Source of the DNA: Devosia sp. Root413D1 | Lineage (GTDB): Bacteria > Pseudomonadota > Alphaproteobacteria > Rhizobiales > Devosiaceae | Assembly (NCBI RefSeq): GCF_001425235.1 | Contig: NZ_LMEA01000013.1 | Coordinates: forward strand, 295,113-359,112 | DNA: 64,000 nucleotides | Direction: 5' to 3' | Notes under the pieces: model-generated | What the model was told of the DNA's origin: nothing | What the model saw: only the letters and a program-made list of their open reading frames with translations | The model's database searches: none | Position numbers and translations under genes: made by a program | Shown here: positions 16,986-24,793 of the stretch, piece by piece | How the letters are laid out: every line of letters starts with the position of its first letter | How positions within the stretch are numbered: position 1 is the first letter of the stretch

Positions 16986-17319
16986 GGGGTGTCCTTCGCG
17001 GGGGTTGCATCTACGCGCAACTATCCCGGTCAGGCCCGGCTCAGGCAATCGGGCGAAGAGGCTGTCCGGACCCCGGCTCGATCGGCCCCTGGCACTTCGT
17101 CTCTCTCTTTTTTTCAGCATTATCAACAAGGTACGTCGGAAGCAGTCCTCCGAGCCGAGCCTTGTCGGGCGCCTGCCTGACAGCCAAAAGGCAAGAGATT
17201 GTTCGTCTCACGGCAAAGACTGGCGGGTCGGCCGGGCTATGCTAAGCTCAGGGTTGGGAAGCTCTGATCGAGGTGGGTGCCGAAGCAGCGCCGCAGTCTG
17301 CGGCGCGTGAAGGGACACC
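16986..17319. other. Divergent regulatory region between two amidase-type genes
   Basis: These 334 bases hold no supported gene. They must carry promoters for the minus-strand exported amidase and the plus-strand regulator-amidase fusion. A T-rich tract at 17108-17114 and the A+T-rich CAGCATTATCAACAAG just after it stand out from the G+C-rich surroundings. Both genes have a closely similar GAAGG(G)ACACC ribosome site before the ATG. The palindrome at 17288-17306 is listed separately. Confidence 0.5.
17288..17306. promoter_or_regulatory. 19-base perfect palindrome beside the fusion gene's ribosome site
   Basis: GCGCCGCAGTCTGCGGCGC is a perfect inverted repeat with 9-base arms about a single central T. 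It ends 13 bases before the ATG at 17320 and two bases before the GAAGGGA ribosome site. As DNA it could be an operator; as RNA it could form a hairpin abutting the ribosome site. No U-tract follows, so it is not an intrinsic terminator. Confidence 0.45.
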
Positions 17320-19608
17320 ATGAGCGCCGTCCGGTTCAGCGTCGAAACCGTGCCCCTCGACCGCCGCCGCGCCGCATGGCTGGAGCGGCTCGCACAACTG
17401 GGGCTGCAGGCCAGCGGAGCCAGCGGCACTATTGCGGTTTCGCCCTCCAGCTCCGGAGCTCTGCTCGCCGATCTCGCCGGTGAAGCGCAGGCGCTCGAGA
17501 GTGTTGCGCACGGGCCTGGGGCGCCAGTGCTCCTGCTGCTCGTCGGCAGAGGCAGGGCGCGGCTCACCGCCGGGCGAACCGCGCTCGAGCTGGCTGACGG
17601 AGACCTCGTCGCGCTCGAGATGAGCACAGCCTGGCAGATGCGCTGGCGTACCGATTTCCGTGCCGTCTTGCTGCGGCTGCAACGCGGGCCCCTCGCGGCG
17701 CGGCTGGGCCGCGTGCCGGTGCGGCTGCCGGTCGTGCTGGGCCGCACGGTGGCGGCCGCCGCGGCTCGGCCGCTGTTGCGGACGCTGGCCGCTGATATTG
17801 AGAATCTCGGCCAGGCCGATCTGGCCGCCGGCGAGATCGCGCTCACCGAACTGGTGGCAAGCGCCTTGCTCGGTGAGGCAAACGCCCCGGACGGCGGGCT
17901 GACCCAGGTGCAGGCGGCGCATTTCCGAAGAGTCTCGGCCGCGATCGACAGCCAGCTCACCAACGCCGATCTCGGGCTCACCGATATCGCCCGCCAGGAG
18001 GGGATGTCGGCGCGCTACCTGCAGCGGCTGTTCGAAGGGCGGGGCGAGAATTTCTCCGACCATGTACGGCAGTTGCGGCTGCAGCGCTGCAAGGTGGACC
18101 TGCTCGATCCGAACCACGCACGCGAAAGCGTTGCCGCCATCGGCCAGCGCTGGGGTTTTCGGGATCAGGCGCATTTCAGCCGCGCCTTCAGCACGGCTTT
18201 CCGCATGACCCCCACGGAGATGCGCCGCGCCGCCGTGCCGGTCGATGACGGCTACTCCCAGCGTGGCAGGCCGACGACGCACCAGCCTGTACCGCCCGCG
18301 AAAACTCCGCCGGCCGGGCCGCAGGAGGCAACGAGGCCCGCGCCTGAGCCGTGGCCCGGTGATCGGCATCACCTGCCGGCGACCGCCGACACGGTACACT
18401 GGGGCTATGTAAGTCGCACGCTGCCACCGGTGCTGCGGGTTGAGCCGGGAGCCACCGTCACGATCGAGACGCTCACCCAGCATTCCGGCGACGACTGGGA
18501 TCGGATGGTGGCGGGGGATGCTGGCGCCGAAAGCGTCTTCGGCTGGACGAGTGAAGGCAAGAACATCGACCGGCGCGGAGCCGGACCGATGAACGCCTCG
18601 GTGTTCGGGCGCGGCGCGGGCGAAGGGTTCGGGGTGCATATCTGCACCGGCCCCATCTACGTGCGCGGGGCGGAGCCCGGCGATGTGATCGAGGTTGAAA
18701 TCATCGACATCCGGCCCCGGCCCAGCGGCAATCCGCTGCACACCGGCAAGGCCTTCGCCTCGAACGCCTCGGCCTGGTGGGGGTACCAGTATGGTGATCT
18801 GCTCGACCGGGCGAAGCGCGAGACCGTCACCATCTTCGAGATCGATCTCGAGCGACCCCAAGAGGCTCGTCCGCTCTACAGCTACGTGTGGCAGCCGCAG
18901 GCCGATCCGTTCGGCGTCGTGCACAAGACCATGGATTACCCCGGCGTACCGGTCGATCACACTCTGGTCGAGCATCGCACCGTGCTCGAAGGTATCGCCA
19001 TTCCGGCGCGCCTGCATTTCGGCTTCGTGGCGCTGGCGCCGCGGGAGTCCGAACTCGTCGATTCTATCCCGCCGAGCTATTTCGGCGGCAATATCGACAA
19101 TTGGCGCGCCGGCAAGGGGTCCCGGATCTACCTGCCGGTATCGGTGGAGGGCGGCCTGCTCTCGATGGGCGACGGGCACTTCGCCCTGTCCGACGGCGAG
19201 ATCAACGGCACTGGGCTTGAATGCTCGCTGACCGGTGACATCCGCATCCGCCTCCACAAGGCTGGAGCCGCCGACGCAGCGGCCTGTGTCACCGGGCTCA
19301 AGGCGCCGTTGATCGAGACCCCCGACAGTTGGGTGATCCAGAGTTTCAGCCACCTCAACTACCTGCGCGATCTCGGTCGCAATGCCCAGGCTGAGGTCTA
19401 TCAGAAGTCGACCGTGGACCTGGCGCTGCGCAACGCCTTCCGGCAGACGCGCCGGTTCCTGATGGACGTCTACGGACTGAACGAAGACGAGGCGCTGACC
19501 ATCATGTCGCTCGCCGTCGATTTCGGCGTGACCCAGGTTGCGGACGGCAACTTCGGCGTCCATGCCGTTATCGACAAGGCGATCTTCCGCGGTCGCAGCA
19601 TGCGCTAG
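17320..19608 (+). CDS. AraC-family regulator fused to an acetamidase/formamidase domain
   Basis: One unbroken 762-residue frame. Residues 1-200 form an AraC-type effector domain (cupin-like LLLLVGRGRARLTAGRTALE). Residues about 200-303 form the double helix-turn-helix, with DIARQEGMSARYLQRLFE and AAIGQRWGFRDQAHFSRAF followed by the hallmark FRMTPTEMRR. A Pro-rich linker runs to about 347. Residues 348-762 are a full FmdA-type amidase (HLPATADTVHWGY, TIETLTQHSGDD, DRRGAGP, DYPGVPVDH, GGNIDNW, VDFGVTQVADG), co-linear with the exported enzyme next door. No signal peptide, so cytoplasmic. GAAGGGA precedes the ATG. It may be an enzyme that is also its own regulator, using the amidase domain as an amide sensor; that role is inference. 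Confidence 0.92.
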   Translation: MSAVRFSVETVPLDRRRAAWLERLAQLGLQASGASGTIAVSPSSSGALLADLAGEAQALESVAHGPGAPVLLLLVGRGRARLTAGRTALELADGDLVALEMSTAWQMRWRTDFRAVLLRLQRGPLAARLGRVPVRLPVVLGRTVAAAAARPLLRTLAADIENLGQADLAAGEIALTELVASALLGEANAPDGGLTQVQAAHFRRVSAAIDSQLTNADLGLTDIARQEGMSARYLQRLFEGRGENFSDHVRQLRLQRCKVDLLDPNHARESVAAIGQRWGFRDQAHFSRAFSTAFRMTPTEMRRAAVPVDDGYSQRGRPTTHQPVPPAKTPPAGPQEATRPAPEPWPGDRHHLPATADTVHWGYVSRTLPPVLRVEPGATVTIETLTQHSGDDWDRMVAGDAGAESVFGWTSEGKNIDRRGAGPMNASVFGRGAGEGFGVHICTGPIYVRGAEPGDVIEVEIIDIRPRPSGNPLHTGKAFASNASAWWGYQYGDLLDRAKRETVTIFEIDLERPQEARPLYSYVWQPQADPFGVVHKTMDYPGVPVDHTLVEHRTVLEGIAIPARLHFGFVALAPRESELVDSIPPSYFGGNIDNWRAGKGSRIYLPVSVEGGLLSMGDGHFALSDGEINGTGLECSLTGDIRIRLHKAGAADAAACVTGLKAPLIETPDSWVIQSFSHLNYLRDLGRNAQAEVYQKSTVDLALRNAFRQTRRFLMDVYGLNEDEALTIMSLAVDFGVTQVADGNFGVHAVIDKAIFRGRSMR

Positions 19609-19746
19609 CCGAACCTAGAGAGTACGAAGCCGGCCTGCGTCAACCTGGCGCATACTGCGTCCGGCCAATGATGGGCGCGCCCGCGCCAATCAAACCAAAT
19701 CCGAAAGCCGCCTCTTCCAAAGCCGACCCAACCGTGGTCTAAGCAA

Positions 19747-19846
19747 CGCCATCCACAGGGGTGCTCCGTATTGCCGGGGCTGAGATGCGGCACGCTAAGT
19801 GCGCGGACCCTAAAGCTGATCTGGGTAATACCAGCGGAGCGAGGCG
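19747..19846 (+). promoter_or_regulatory. TPP (thiamine pyrophosphate) riboswitch
   Basis: The conserved THI-box elements are present in order: AGGGGTGCTC at 19757, the pyrimidine-sensing CTGAGATG at 19780-19787, ACCCT at 19807-19811, and the pyrophosphate-sensing GCTGATCTGGGTAATACCAG with CGGAG up to 19839. The CTGG/CCAG stem is intact. The outer helix can be closed by CGCC at 19747 with GGCG at 19843. That 3' strand overlaps the AGGCGGG ribosome site of the next gene, so TPP binding should block translation of the thiamine-precursor uptake operon. Ends of the outer stem are approximate. Confidence 0.92.
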
Positions 19847-19850
19847 GGCG

Positions 19851-20459
19851 ATGTTTTCCGGCGCACAGATTTCCCTTTATCCCATGGCCGACGATTTCGT
19901 CGGCGTCATCCTCTCGGCGCTTGGCGCGCTCGATCCCTATCGGGACCGGCTGCGCATCGAGACCGACGATATCTCGACCCTCCTGGTCGGGCCGCCGGAG
20001 GTGTTGTTTCCGGCCATGCGCGACCTCTTCGTCGCAGCGGCGCAGGCCGGCAAGCATGTCACCTTCTCGGCCGCCATTTCACGCGGCTGTCCTGGTGAGC
20101 CCGATGAGGCGATCTGCAACACCAACGCGCTCGCCGATCCGCTCGAACCGCTGGCCGTCCGCCAGGCGACCGCCCATGCGGCTGTCGCCTCGGCAGCCGC
20201 AACCGGCCAATCCATAGCCGCCCAGTTCTCGCTTTACGTGATGGGCACCGGCCAGCACATGGACGAGATCTATGGCTGCATCGACTTCCTGAAGAGCTCA
20301 GGTGTGTTCGATCGCTCCAAGCACTTCTGCTCGGTGCTGCGCGGCGATGCCGGTCCGGTGTTTGCGACGCTGGCCGAAGCCTTCTGCCGGTTCGGGCCGC
20401 CCGAAGGACACGTCACCATCGACCTGACCGTTTCCGCGAACAGCCCGACCGCCCGCTAA
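19851..20459 (+). CDS. YkoF-like thiamine/hydroxymethylpyrimidine-binding protein
   Basis: A 202-residue protein with two ferredoxin-like halves, SGAQISLYPMADDFVGVILSAL near the N-terminus and AAQFSLYVMGTGQHMDEIYGCIDFLK near residue 125; this internal repeat is typical of YkoF, a soluble protein that binds thiamine or HMP. ATG 19851 was chosen because it lies directly after the TPP riboswitch; an earlier in-frame GTG at 19761 is inside the aptamer. It is the first gene of the ThiXYZ operon, so it probably binds the imported pyrimidine in the cytoplasm or aids transport. Confidence 0.87.
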   Translation: MFSGAQISLYPMADDFVGVILSALGALDPYRDRLRIETDDISTLLVGPPEVLFPAMRDLFVAAAQAGKHVTFSAAISRGCPGEPDEAICNTNALADPLEPLAVRQATAHAAVASAAATGQSIAAQFSLYVMGTGQHMDEIYGCIDFLKSSGVFDRSKHFCSVLRGDAGPVFATLAEAFCRFGPPEGHVTIDLTVSANSPTAR

Positions 20460-20486
20460 GGCACGTCTGCTTTTCCTTCAAGGTCC

Positions 20487-21293
20487 ATGTCGATGCCCTT
20501 CATCCGCCCGGTCGCGGGACGCGCCGCAACAGCCTTCAGCCGCCTGTGGCCTGCTTTGCTCTCGGTCGGCGGCCTGTTCCTCCTCTGGGAGGCCTATGCC
20601 CAGCTTTCAGGGATTCCACCGACCACACTGCCCGCGCCCTCCCGGGTGCTGATGCAAGGCGCACTGCAGCATCGGGCGCTGTGGGACAACACACTCCCCA
20701 CCCTCACCGCCACCCTCCTCGGCTTTGCCTGCTCGGTCTCGGCGGCCTTCGCCCTTTCGGTGCTGATCGACTTCTTCCGTCCGCTGCGCCGCGCCCTGCT
20801 GCCGGTCTTTGTCATCAGCCAGACCCTGCCGATGATCGCCATCGCGCCGCTGGTGGTGCTGTGGTTCGGCTTCGGCCTCGCGCCCAAGATAATGCTGGTG
20901 GCGCTGGTCACCTTCTTTCCAATGCTGATCGCGCTGGTGCAGGGCTATGCCGCCACCGCCGACGAGATCGAGCAACTGGTGGCCTCGATGGGTGCGCCAC
21001 GCTGGCGCATCTTCCTCATCGCCCGCCTGCCCTCGGCCCTGCCCTTCTTCTTCGCCGGCCTCAGGATCTCCATCACCTACGCCGTGGTCGGCGCGATCTT
21101 CTCCGAGTATGCCGGCGCGGCCAAAGGGCTTGGCATCTATATCCTCAACGCCAAGAACAACTTCCGCCCCGACCTCGTGCTTGCCGCCGTCACGGTCAGC
21201 GCCACCCTGACGCTGCTCCTGTTCGGAGCGACCGTACTGATCCAGCGCCTGTCGATGCCCTGGCTGCGCCTCTCCGGGAGCGAAAGCCCATGA
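20487..21293 (+). CDS. thiX: ABC transporter permease for thiamine pyrimidine precursor
   Basis: A 268-residue inner-membrane permease of the SsuC/TauC class. It has an N-terminal span near residues 22-40, further spans through residue 255, and the ATPase-docking loop EIEQLVASMGAPRWRIFLIARLP around 155-177. It follows the YkoF-like gene under the TPP riboswitch, and its stop overlaps the ATPase start (ATGA). With ThiZ and ThiY it should import hydroxymethylpyrimidine or formylaminopyrimidine. The assignment to ThiX rests mainly on context. Confidence 0.85.
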   Translation: MSMPFIRPVAGRAATAFSRLWPALLSVGGLFLLWEAYAQLSGIPPTTLPAPSRVLMQGALQHRALWDNTLPTLTATLLGFACSVSAAFALSVLIDFFRPLRRALLPVFVISQTLPMIAIAPLVVLWFGFGLAPKIMLVALVTFFPMLIALVQGYAATADEIEQLVASMGAPRWRIFLIARLPSALPFFFAGLRISITYAVVGAIFSEYAGAAKGLGIYILNAKNNFRPDLVLAAVTVSATLTLLLFGATVLIQRLSMPWLRLSGSESP

Positions 21294-22042
21294 GCGTCGC
21301 GCGCCTCGAACTGCGCGGCATCGCCAAAGCCTTCGGCGATCTCCAGGTGTTGGGCGAGCTGTCCATCGCCGTTGGCAAAGGCGAGTTCGTTTCCGTTCTC
21401 GGCCCATCCGGTTCGGGTAAATCCACCATCTTCAAGCTGTTGACCGGGGCCTTGCGCCCCGACACCGGCGCCATGCTGTTCGATGGCGCCCCGCTTCAGC
21501 CAGACCACCGCCCTTTCGCCTTCATGCCGCAGCGCGACGCCTTGATGGATTGGCGGCGGATCATCGACAACACGACATTGGGCCTCGAGGTGCAGGGCAT
21601 CGGGCGCACCGCGGCGCGCCGGCGCGTGGCGCCACTGTTCGCCGAGTTCGGCCTTTCCGGCTTCGAGCACCACTATCCTGCCCAGCTCTCCGGCGGCATG
21701 CGTCAGCGCGCGGCGCTGCTCCGTACCGTGGTGCAGGACAAGGACATGCTGCTGCTCGACGAGCCGTTCGGCGCGCTCGATGCTCTCACCCGCGCCGATA
21801 TGCAACGCTGGCTCGAAACCATGTGGAGCCGCCACGGCTGGACCACCCTCCTCGTTACCCATGACGTGCGCGAAGCGGTGCTGCTGTCCGACCGCATCTA
21901 TGTGCTGTCGGCCCGCCCTGGCCGCGTCATCGCTGAAGTTGCCGTGCCCCTGCCGCGCCCCCGCCGTACCGGCGCGGCGGTCGCCGCCATCGAGGCCGGC
22001 ATCCTCGATCTGCTCCTCTCCGCCCCAACCCAAAGGACTTGA
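21290..22042 (+). CDS. thiZ: ABC transporter ATPase for thiamine pyrimidine precursor
   Basis: A 250-residue ABC ATPase of the SsuB/TauB class with Walker A GPSGSGKST (residues about 39-47), the Q-loop MPQRDAL, the signature [12 protein letters not shown], Walker B MLLLDEPFGALD and the switch histidine in LLVTHD. The length is normal for the class. The ATG overlaps the permease stop, so the two are translationally coupled. It energises the permease encoded just upstream, with the NMT1-like binding protein encoded just downstream. Confidence 0.88.
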   Translation: MSVARLELRGIAKAFGDLQVLGELSIAVGKGEFVSVLGPSGSGKSTIFKLLTGALRPDTGAMLFDGAPLQPDHRPFAFMPQRDALMDWRRIIDNTTLGLEVQGIGRTAARRRVAPLFAEFGLSGFEHHYPAQLSGGMRQRAALLRTVVQDKDMLLLDEPFGALDALTRADMQRWLETMWSRHGWTTLLVTHDVREAVLLSDRIYVLSARPGRVIAEVAVPLPRPRRTGAAVAAIEAGILDLLLSAPTQRT

Positions 22043-22045
22043 ACG

Positions 22046-23047
22046 ATGAACCTCCGCCACCTGGCGCTCGCCGCCGCCTGCCTCATTGGCCTCGCCGCCA
22101 GCCCGGTCGCCGCGCAGCAGCACGTCACCATGGCCCTCGATTGGACCCCCAATACCAACCACATCGGGCTCTATGTGGCGCGTGAGCTCGGCTACTATGC
22201 CGAGGCCGGGCTCGACGTCGAAATCCTGCCTTACACCGACACCTCCGCCGGCGCGCTGGTGGCCAACCATGTCGCCGATTTCGGCATTGTCGGTTCCATC
22301 GGCTTCATGACCCAGCGCGCCGGCGGCGCCGACCTCAAGGGCGTCTACGCCGTCACCCAGACCGAGACCGGCCGGCTGGTGTTCAACGCCGAACGCGCGG
22401 ACATCCAGCGCCCGCGGGACCTCGATGGCCTGACCTATGGCGGCTTCGGCAGCGCCTGGGAGAATGCCCTGATCACCTCGATGATCCGTGCGGATGGCGG
22501 CGAGGGCACGTTCGAAACCGTGACGCTGGGGACCTCTGCTTACGAGGCGCTGGCCAATGGCGCAGTGGATTTCACCCTCGAAGTCTACACCTGGGAGGGG
22601 GTCAAGGCCGAACTCGACGGCAAGGCCCAGCGCGCCTTCCGCTATGCCGATTTCGGCGTCCCCGACCAGCACACCACCCTGATCGGCTCCAGCGAGGCGT
22701 ATCTCGATGCAAATCCGGAGACCGCCACGGCTTTCATCAGCGCCACCGAGCGCGGCTACGCTTACGCGGTCGAGCATCCGGACGAAGCCGCCGACATCCT
22801 CATTGCCGCCAATAGCGACGTCCTGACCGATCGGGCGCTGATCCGCGCCTCGCTGCAGGCCTTGATCGACGGGCACTATCTGCAGAGCGCCGATGGCGTG
22901 ATTGGCGCCATCGCGCCCGCCAAAATGGAAGCCATCGGCCAGTACCTCTTCACCGCCGGCATCCTGCGCGACGGCAACGGGGTGGTGCTGGCAGACAAGC
23001 CTGACTTCTCGACTTACTTCAGCAACCAGTACCTGCCGGCCGAATAG
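22046..23047 (+). CDS. thiY: NMT1/THI5-like periplasmic binding protein for thiamine precursor
   Basis: A 333-residue binding protein with a Sec signal peptide (MNLRHLALAAACLIGLAASPVAAQ, probable cleavage near residue 23). The mature part begins VTMALDWTPNTNHIGLYVAR, the signature strand of ThiY/NMT1-like pyrimidine-binding proteins, followed by GLDVEILPYTDTSAG and LVANHVADFGIVGS. It starts three bases after the ATPase stop and ends the riboswitch-controlled unit. Ligand is a hydroxymethylpyrimidine-type precursor by family and context. Confidence 0.9.
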   Translation: MNLRHLALAAACLIGLAASPVAAQQHVTMALDWTPNTNHIGLYVARELGYYAEAGLDVEILPYTDTSAGALVANHVADFGIVGSIGFMTQRAGGADLKGVYAVTQTETGRLVFNAERADIQRPRDLDGLTYGGFGSAWENALITSMIRADGGEGTFETVTLGTSAYEALANGAVDFTLEVYTWEGVKAELDGKAQRAFRYADFGVPDQHTTLIGSSEAYLDANPETATAFISATERGYAYAVEHPDEAADILIAANSDVLTDRALIRASLQALIDGHYLQSADGVIGAIAPAKMEAIGQYLFTAGILRDGNGVVLADKPDFSTYFSNQYLPAE

Positions 23048-23056
23048 CTCATAACT

Positions 23057-23086
23057 GCGGCGCTCAATCTCCGGGTTGAGCGCCGC
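23057..23086 (+). terminator. Perfect 11-bp inverted repeat after the thiamine operon
   Basis: GCGGCGCTCAA (23057-23067) and TTGAGCGCCGC (23076-23086) are exact complements around an 8-base loop, 10 bases after the thiY stop. The stem is strong but no run of T follows, so it is either a poor intrinsic terminator or a 3' mRNA-protecting hairpin. The symmetric structure works for either strand. Confidence 0.55.
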
Positions 23087-23205
23087 ACCGGCTTACTCAT
23101 CCCGTCATCCAGGTTCGGAGCTGTGGACGCGTGTTACCGCCTCTCTCGGCGGGCTCTGCCGACCGAAATCACCCGTCCTTCGCCAGACCACCTTCGCGCC
23201 GGTTT

Positions 23206-23757
23206 TCATTGGTTGGCGCCGCTGAAATCGGCAACGAGACCGCGGGCGCCCGGCACGATCATCACCCCGTCGCTGTCGCAATCGAAGAACTTCGCCATCG
23301 CCCCGAGGCCCCGCGCCGTTCCGTTGGCCTGTTCGGCGGCGGCATCCACTATGGCCACAACACAGCCCGGCGCCTCCCGCAGCCCCACCTTGCTGACCAC
23401 CAGCGCTGCGGCGCTGCGGCCATCGACGTCGATCAGGAAGCGAAGCACCGCTGCCTGGACACCGTCCTCGTCCTCCAGCCATTCCACCGTCTTGCCGACA
23501 CTGTTGAAGGCCGAGAAGGTCTCGAACGCCTCGTTGCGCACGCCGAAATCGACATCCATCCGCGCATCGCCTTCCGAGACGAAGACGTCGAACCCGCCAT
23601 GCCCCGGGCAGCGGAGGTCCGCGCCACCCGCTTCCTCGTAGACCTTCAGCACCTCGCAGGCATCGAGGTCGAGCGGCGTGTAGCTGCTCTGTGCCGACGC
23701 CGATCCAGCAGCGAGGGCGACGACGGCTATCAGGACGCTGACGAATGCTGTGCGCAT
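23206..23757 (-). CDS. Small secreted protein of unknown function
   Basis: A 183-residue protein with a clear Sec signal peptide (MRTAFVSVLIAVVALAAGSASA, cleavage near residue 22). ATG 23757 was chosen for the signal peptide and for the AGGAG just upstream; a longer frame adds nine unlikely residues. The mature part is acidic with Cys residues in DACEVL, DLRCPG, PGCVVA and FFDCDSD, enough for two disulfides in the periplasm. The pattern resembles hypothetical periplasmic proteins common in rhizobia, but I cannot assign a role. First of several small secreted proteins in this patch. Confidence 0.8.
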   Translation of the reverse strand: MRTAFVSVLIAVVALAAGSASAQSSYTPLDLDACEVLKVYEEAGGADLRCPGHGGFDVFVSEGDARMDVDFGVRNEAFETFSAFNSVGKTVEWLEDEDGVQAAVLRFLIDVDGRSAAALVVSKVGLREAPGCVVAIVDAAAEQANGTARGLGAMAKFFDCDSDGVMIVPGARGLVADFSGANQ

Positions 23758-23840
23758 GGCGACTCTCCTCTGCTGATCCGGCAAGTGTCAGCTGCCGGTG
23801 CGGAAAATGTAAGGCCCCGGCAGGAGGCTTAGCGCTGCGC

Positions 23841-24060
23841 CTAATCCTCCTCGACGAACACTTCCTTGCGCTTCCGCCGGGTCGCCGGCAGCAGCGCGAC
23901 GATCACCGCGGCCAGCGCCATGGCCAGCAGCACCGCCGAGATCGGTCGCTCGACGAACACCAGCGGGTCGCCCTTCGAGATGATCATGGCGCGGCGCAGG
24001 TTCTCTTCCAGCGGCGGGCCGAGCACGAAGCCGAGAAGCAGCGGCGCAGGCTTGCACCCG
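23841..24060 (-). pseudogene. C-terminal remnant of a TctA tricarboxylate transporter permease
   Basis: About 72 codons on the minus strand read CKPAPLLLGFVLGPPLEENL, then a stretch containing ISKGDPLVFVERPISAVLL and a basic end RRKRKEVFVEED. This is the last membrane segment and tail of TctA, the 12-span large subunit (about 500 residues) of tripartite tricarboxylate transporters. The family sequence stops matching before the nearest possible start, and no other TctA, TctB or TctC sequence is nearby. It is a truncated relic, not an expressed transporter. The 5' border is approximate. Confidence 0.75.
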
Positions 24061-24193
24061 ACGCAGGCGCCGCGCCGCCCCCTCAACGAAAAGATGGCGC
24101 GGCTGGGCGTCAGGCGGTGAGGCGACCGCGCAGGTAAGCCGGCACTTCGTCAGTTGGCGACGAAATCCGCCGTCTCGCCGCTCCCCAATCGCT

Positions 24194-24685
24194 CTAATGC
24201 GGCCGGTTACAATGGGCCACGAAAGCCGAGATCGCTTTCGCGCCTCGAAGGCTGCCCGCCATATCGGTTTCATGCCCGCCGGCGGTCATGCGAAGCCAAC
24301 CATTGGCGGCAAAGGCCTTGATGAACAAGGAATCGCCGGCGATGCCGTTCGATGTGAAGGACGGCATTTCATCTTGATCGGTCTTGCCGGCGAGTTGCAG
24401 CGTCTGATTGCCCGAAACCAGCGTGATCTCGGTCAGGTCGCCGGGGACGCCGGCGATCCCCGCGAAGATGCGCCCACCGCCCTCCTCGCAGGAGAAGTTC
24501 AGCGGCTGATCGTCGGTATCCGCTACCTCATAGGCCAGAATGGCCGGACGCGTCCGATCCTCTTCGTCGATCCGGATCGCCCAGTCATAGCCGTCCGTCG
24601 GCTTCGGCACCGGGCTTTGCGCCATTGCACCGACCTGCGATGCAAGCAAAAACAAACCGCAGACCAGCACGAAGTATTTGCGCAT
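24194..24685 (-). CDS. Small secreted protein of unknown function
   Basis: A 163-residue protein with a Sec signal peptide (MRKYFVLVCGLFLLASQVGAMAQ). ATG 24685 places the Lys/Arg before the hydrophobic core; an upstream in-frame start would bury the signal. The mature part looks beta-rich (WAIRIDEEDRTRPAILAYEV, LTEITLVSGNQTLQLAG, FIKAFAANGWLRMTAGGHE) and has two Cys (NFSCEEG, AHCNRPH). It resembles small periplasmic domains of unknown function. Divergent from the next secreted gene. Confidence 0.75.
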   Translation of the reverse strand: MRKYFVLVCGLFLLASQVGAMAQSPVPKPTDGYDWAIRIDEEDRTRPAILAYEVADTDDQPLNFSCEEGGGRIFAGIAGVPGDLTEITLVSGNQTLQLAGKTDQDEMPSFTSNGIAGDSLFIKAFAANGWLRMTAGGHETDMAGSLRGAKAISAFVAHCNRPH

Positions 24686-24793
24686 AATGACCTTTTCGGC
24701 AATCTTGGCGGACGACGCGTTCACGGGCAACCCCTGCGTTTGCCTGCAGCATCTTGCAGTTCAGCCCAACTCTCCAGCTTCTCCCGGAGTACC

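Noticed and set aside
15504..17180. A 558-codon plus-strand frame opposite the exported amidase
   Set aside because: Antisense shadow; composition is unlike a real protein and the minus strand has a Tat signal and full FmdA motifs.
17248..19563. A 771-codon open frame on the minus strand opposite the AraC-amidase fusion
   Set aside because: Arises from the strong third-position G+C bias of the real gene; the product is low-complexity with no domain, while the plus strand encodes two clear families.
17320..19608. The AraC-amidase fusion as a sequencing or assembly artefact
   Set aside because: The frame is continuous, the linker is Pro-rich as in real domain joins, and no separate ribosome site and start are seen at the amidase half. 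Not excluded without resequencing.
19761..19850. An upstream in-frame GTG start for the YkoF-like gene
   Set aside because: It lies inside the TPP aptamer; the ATG at 19851 is right after the riboswitch and fits the family start.
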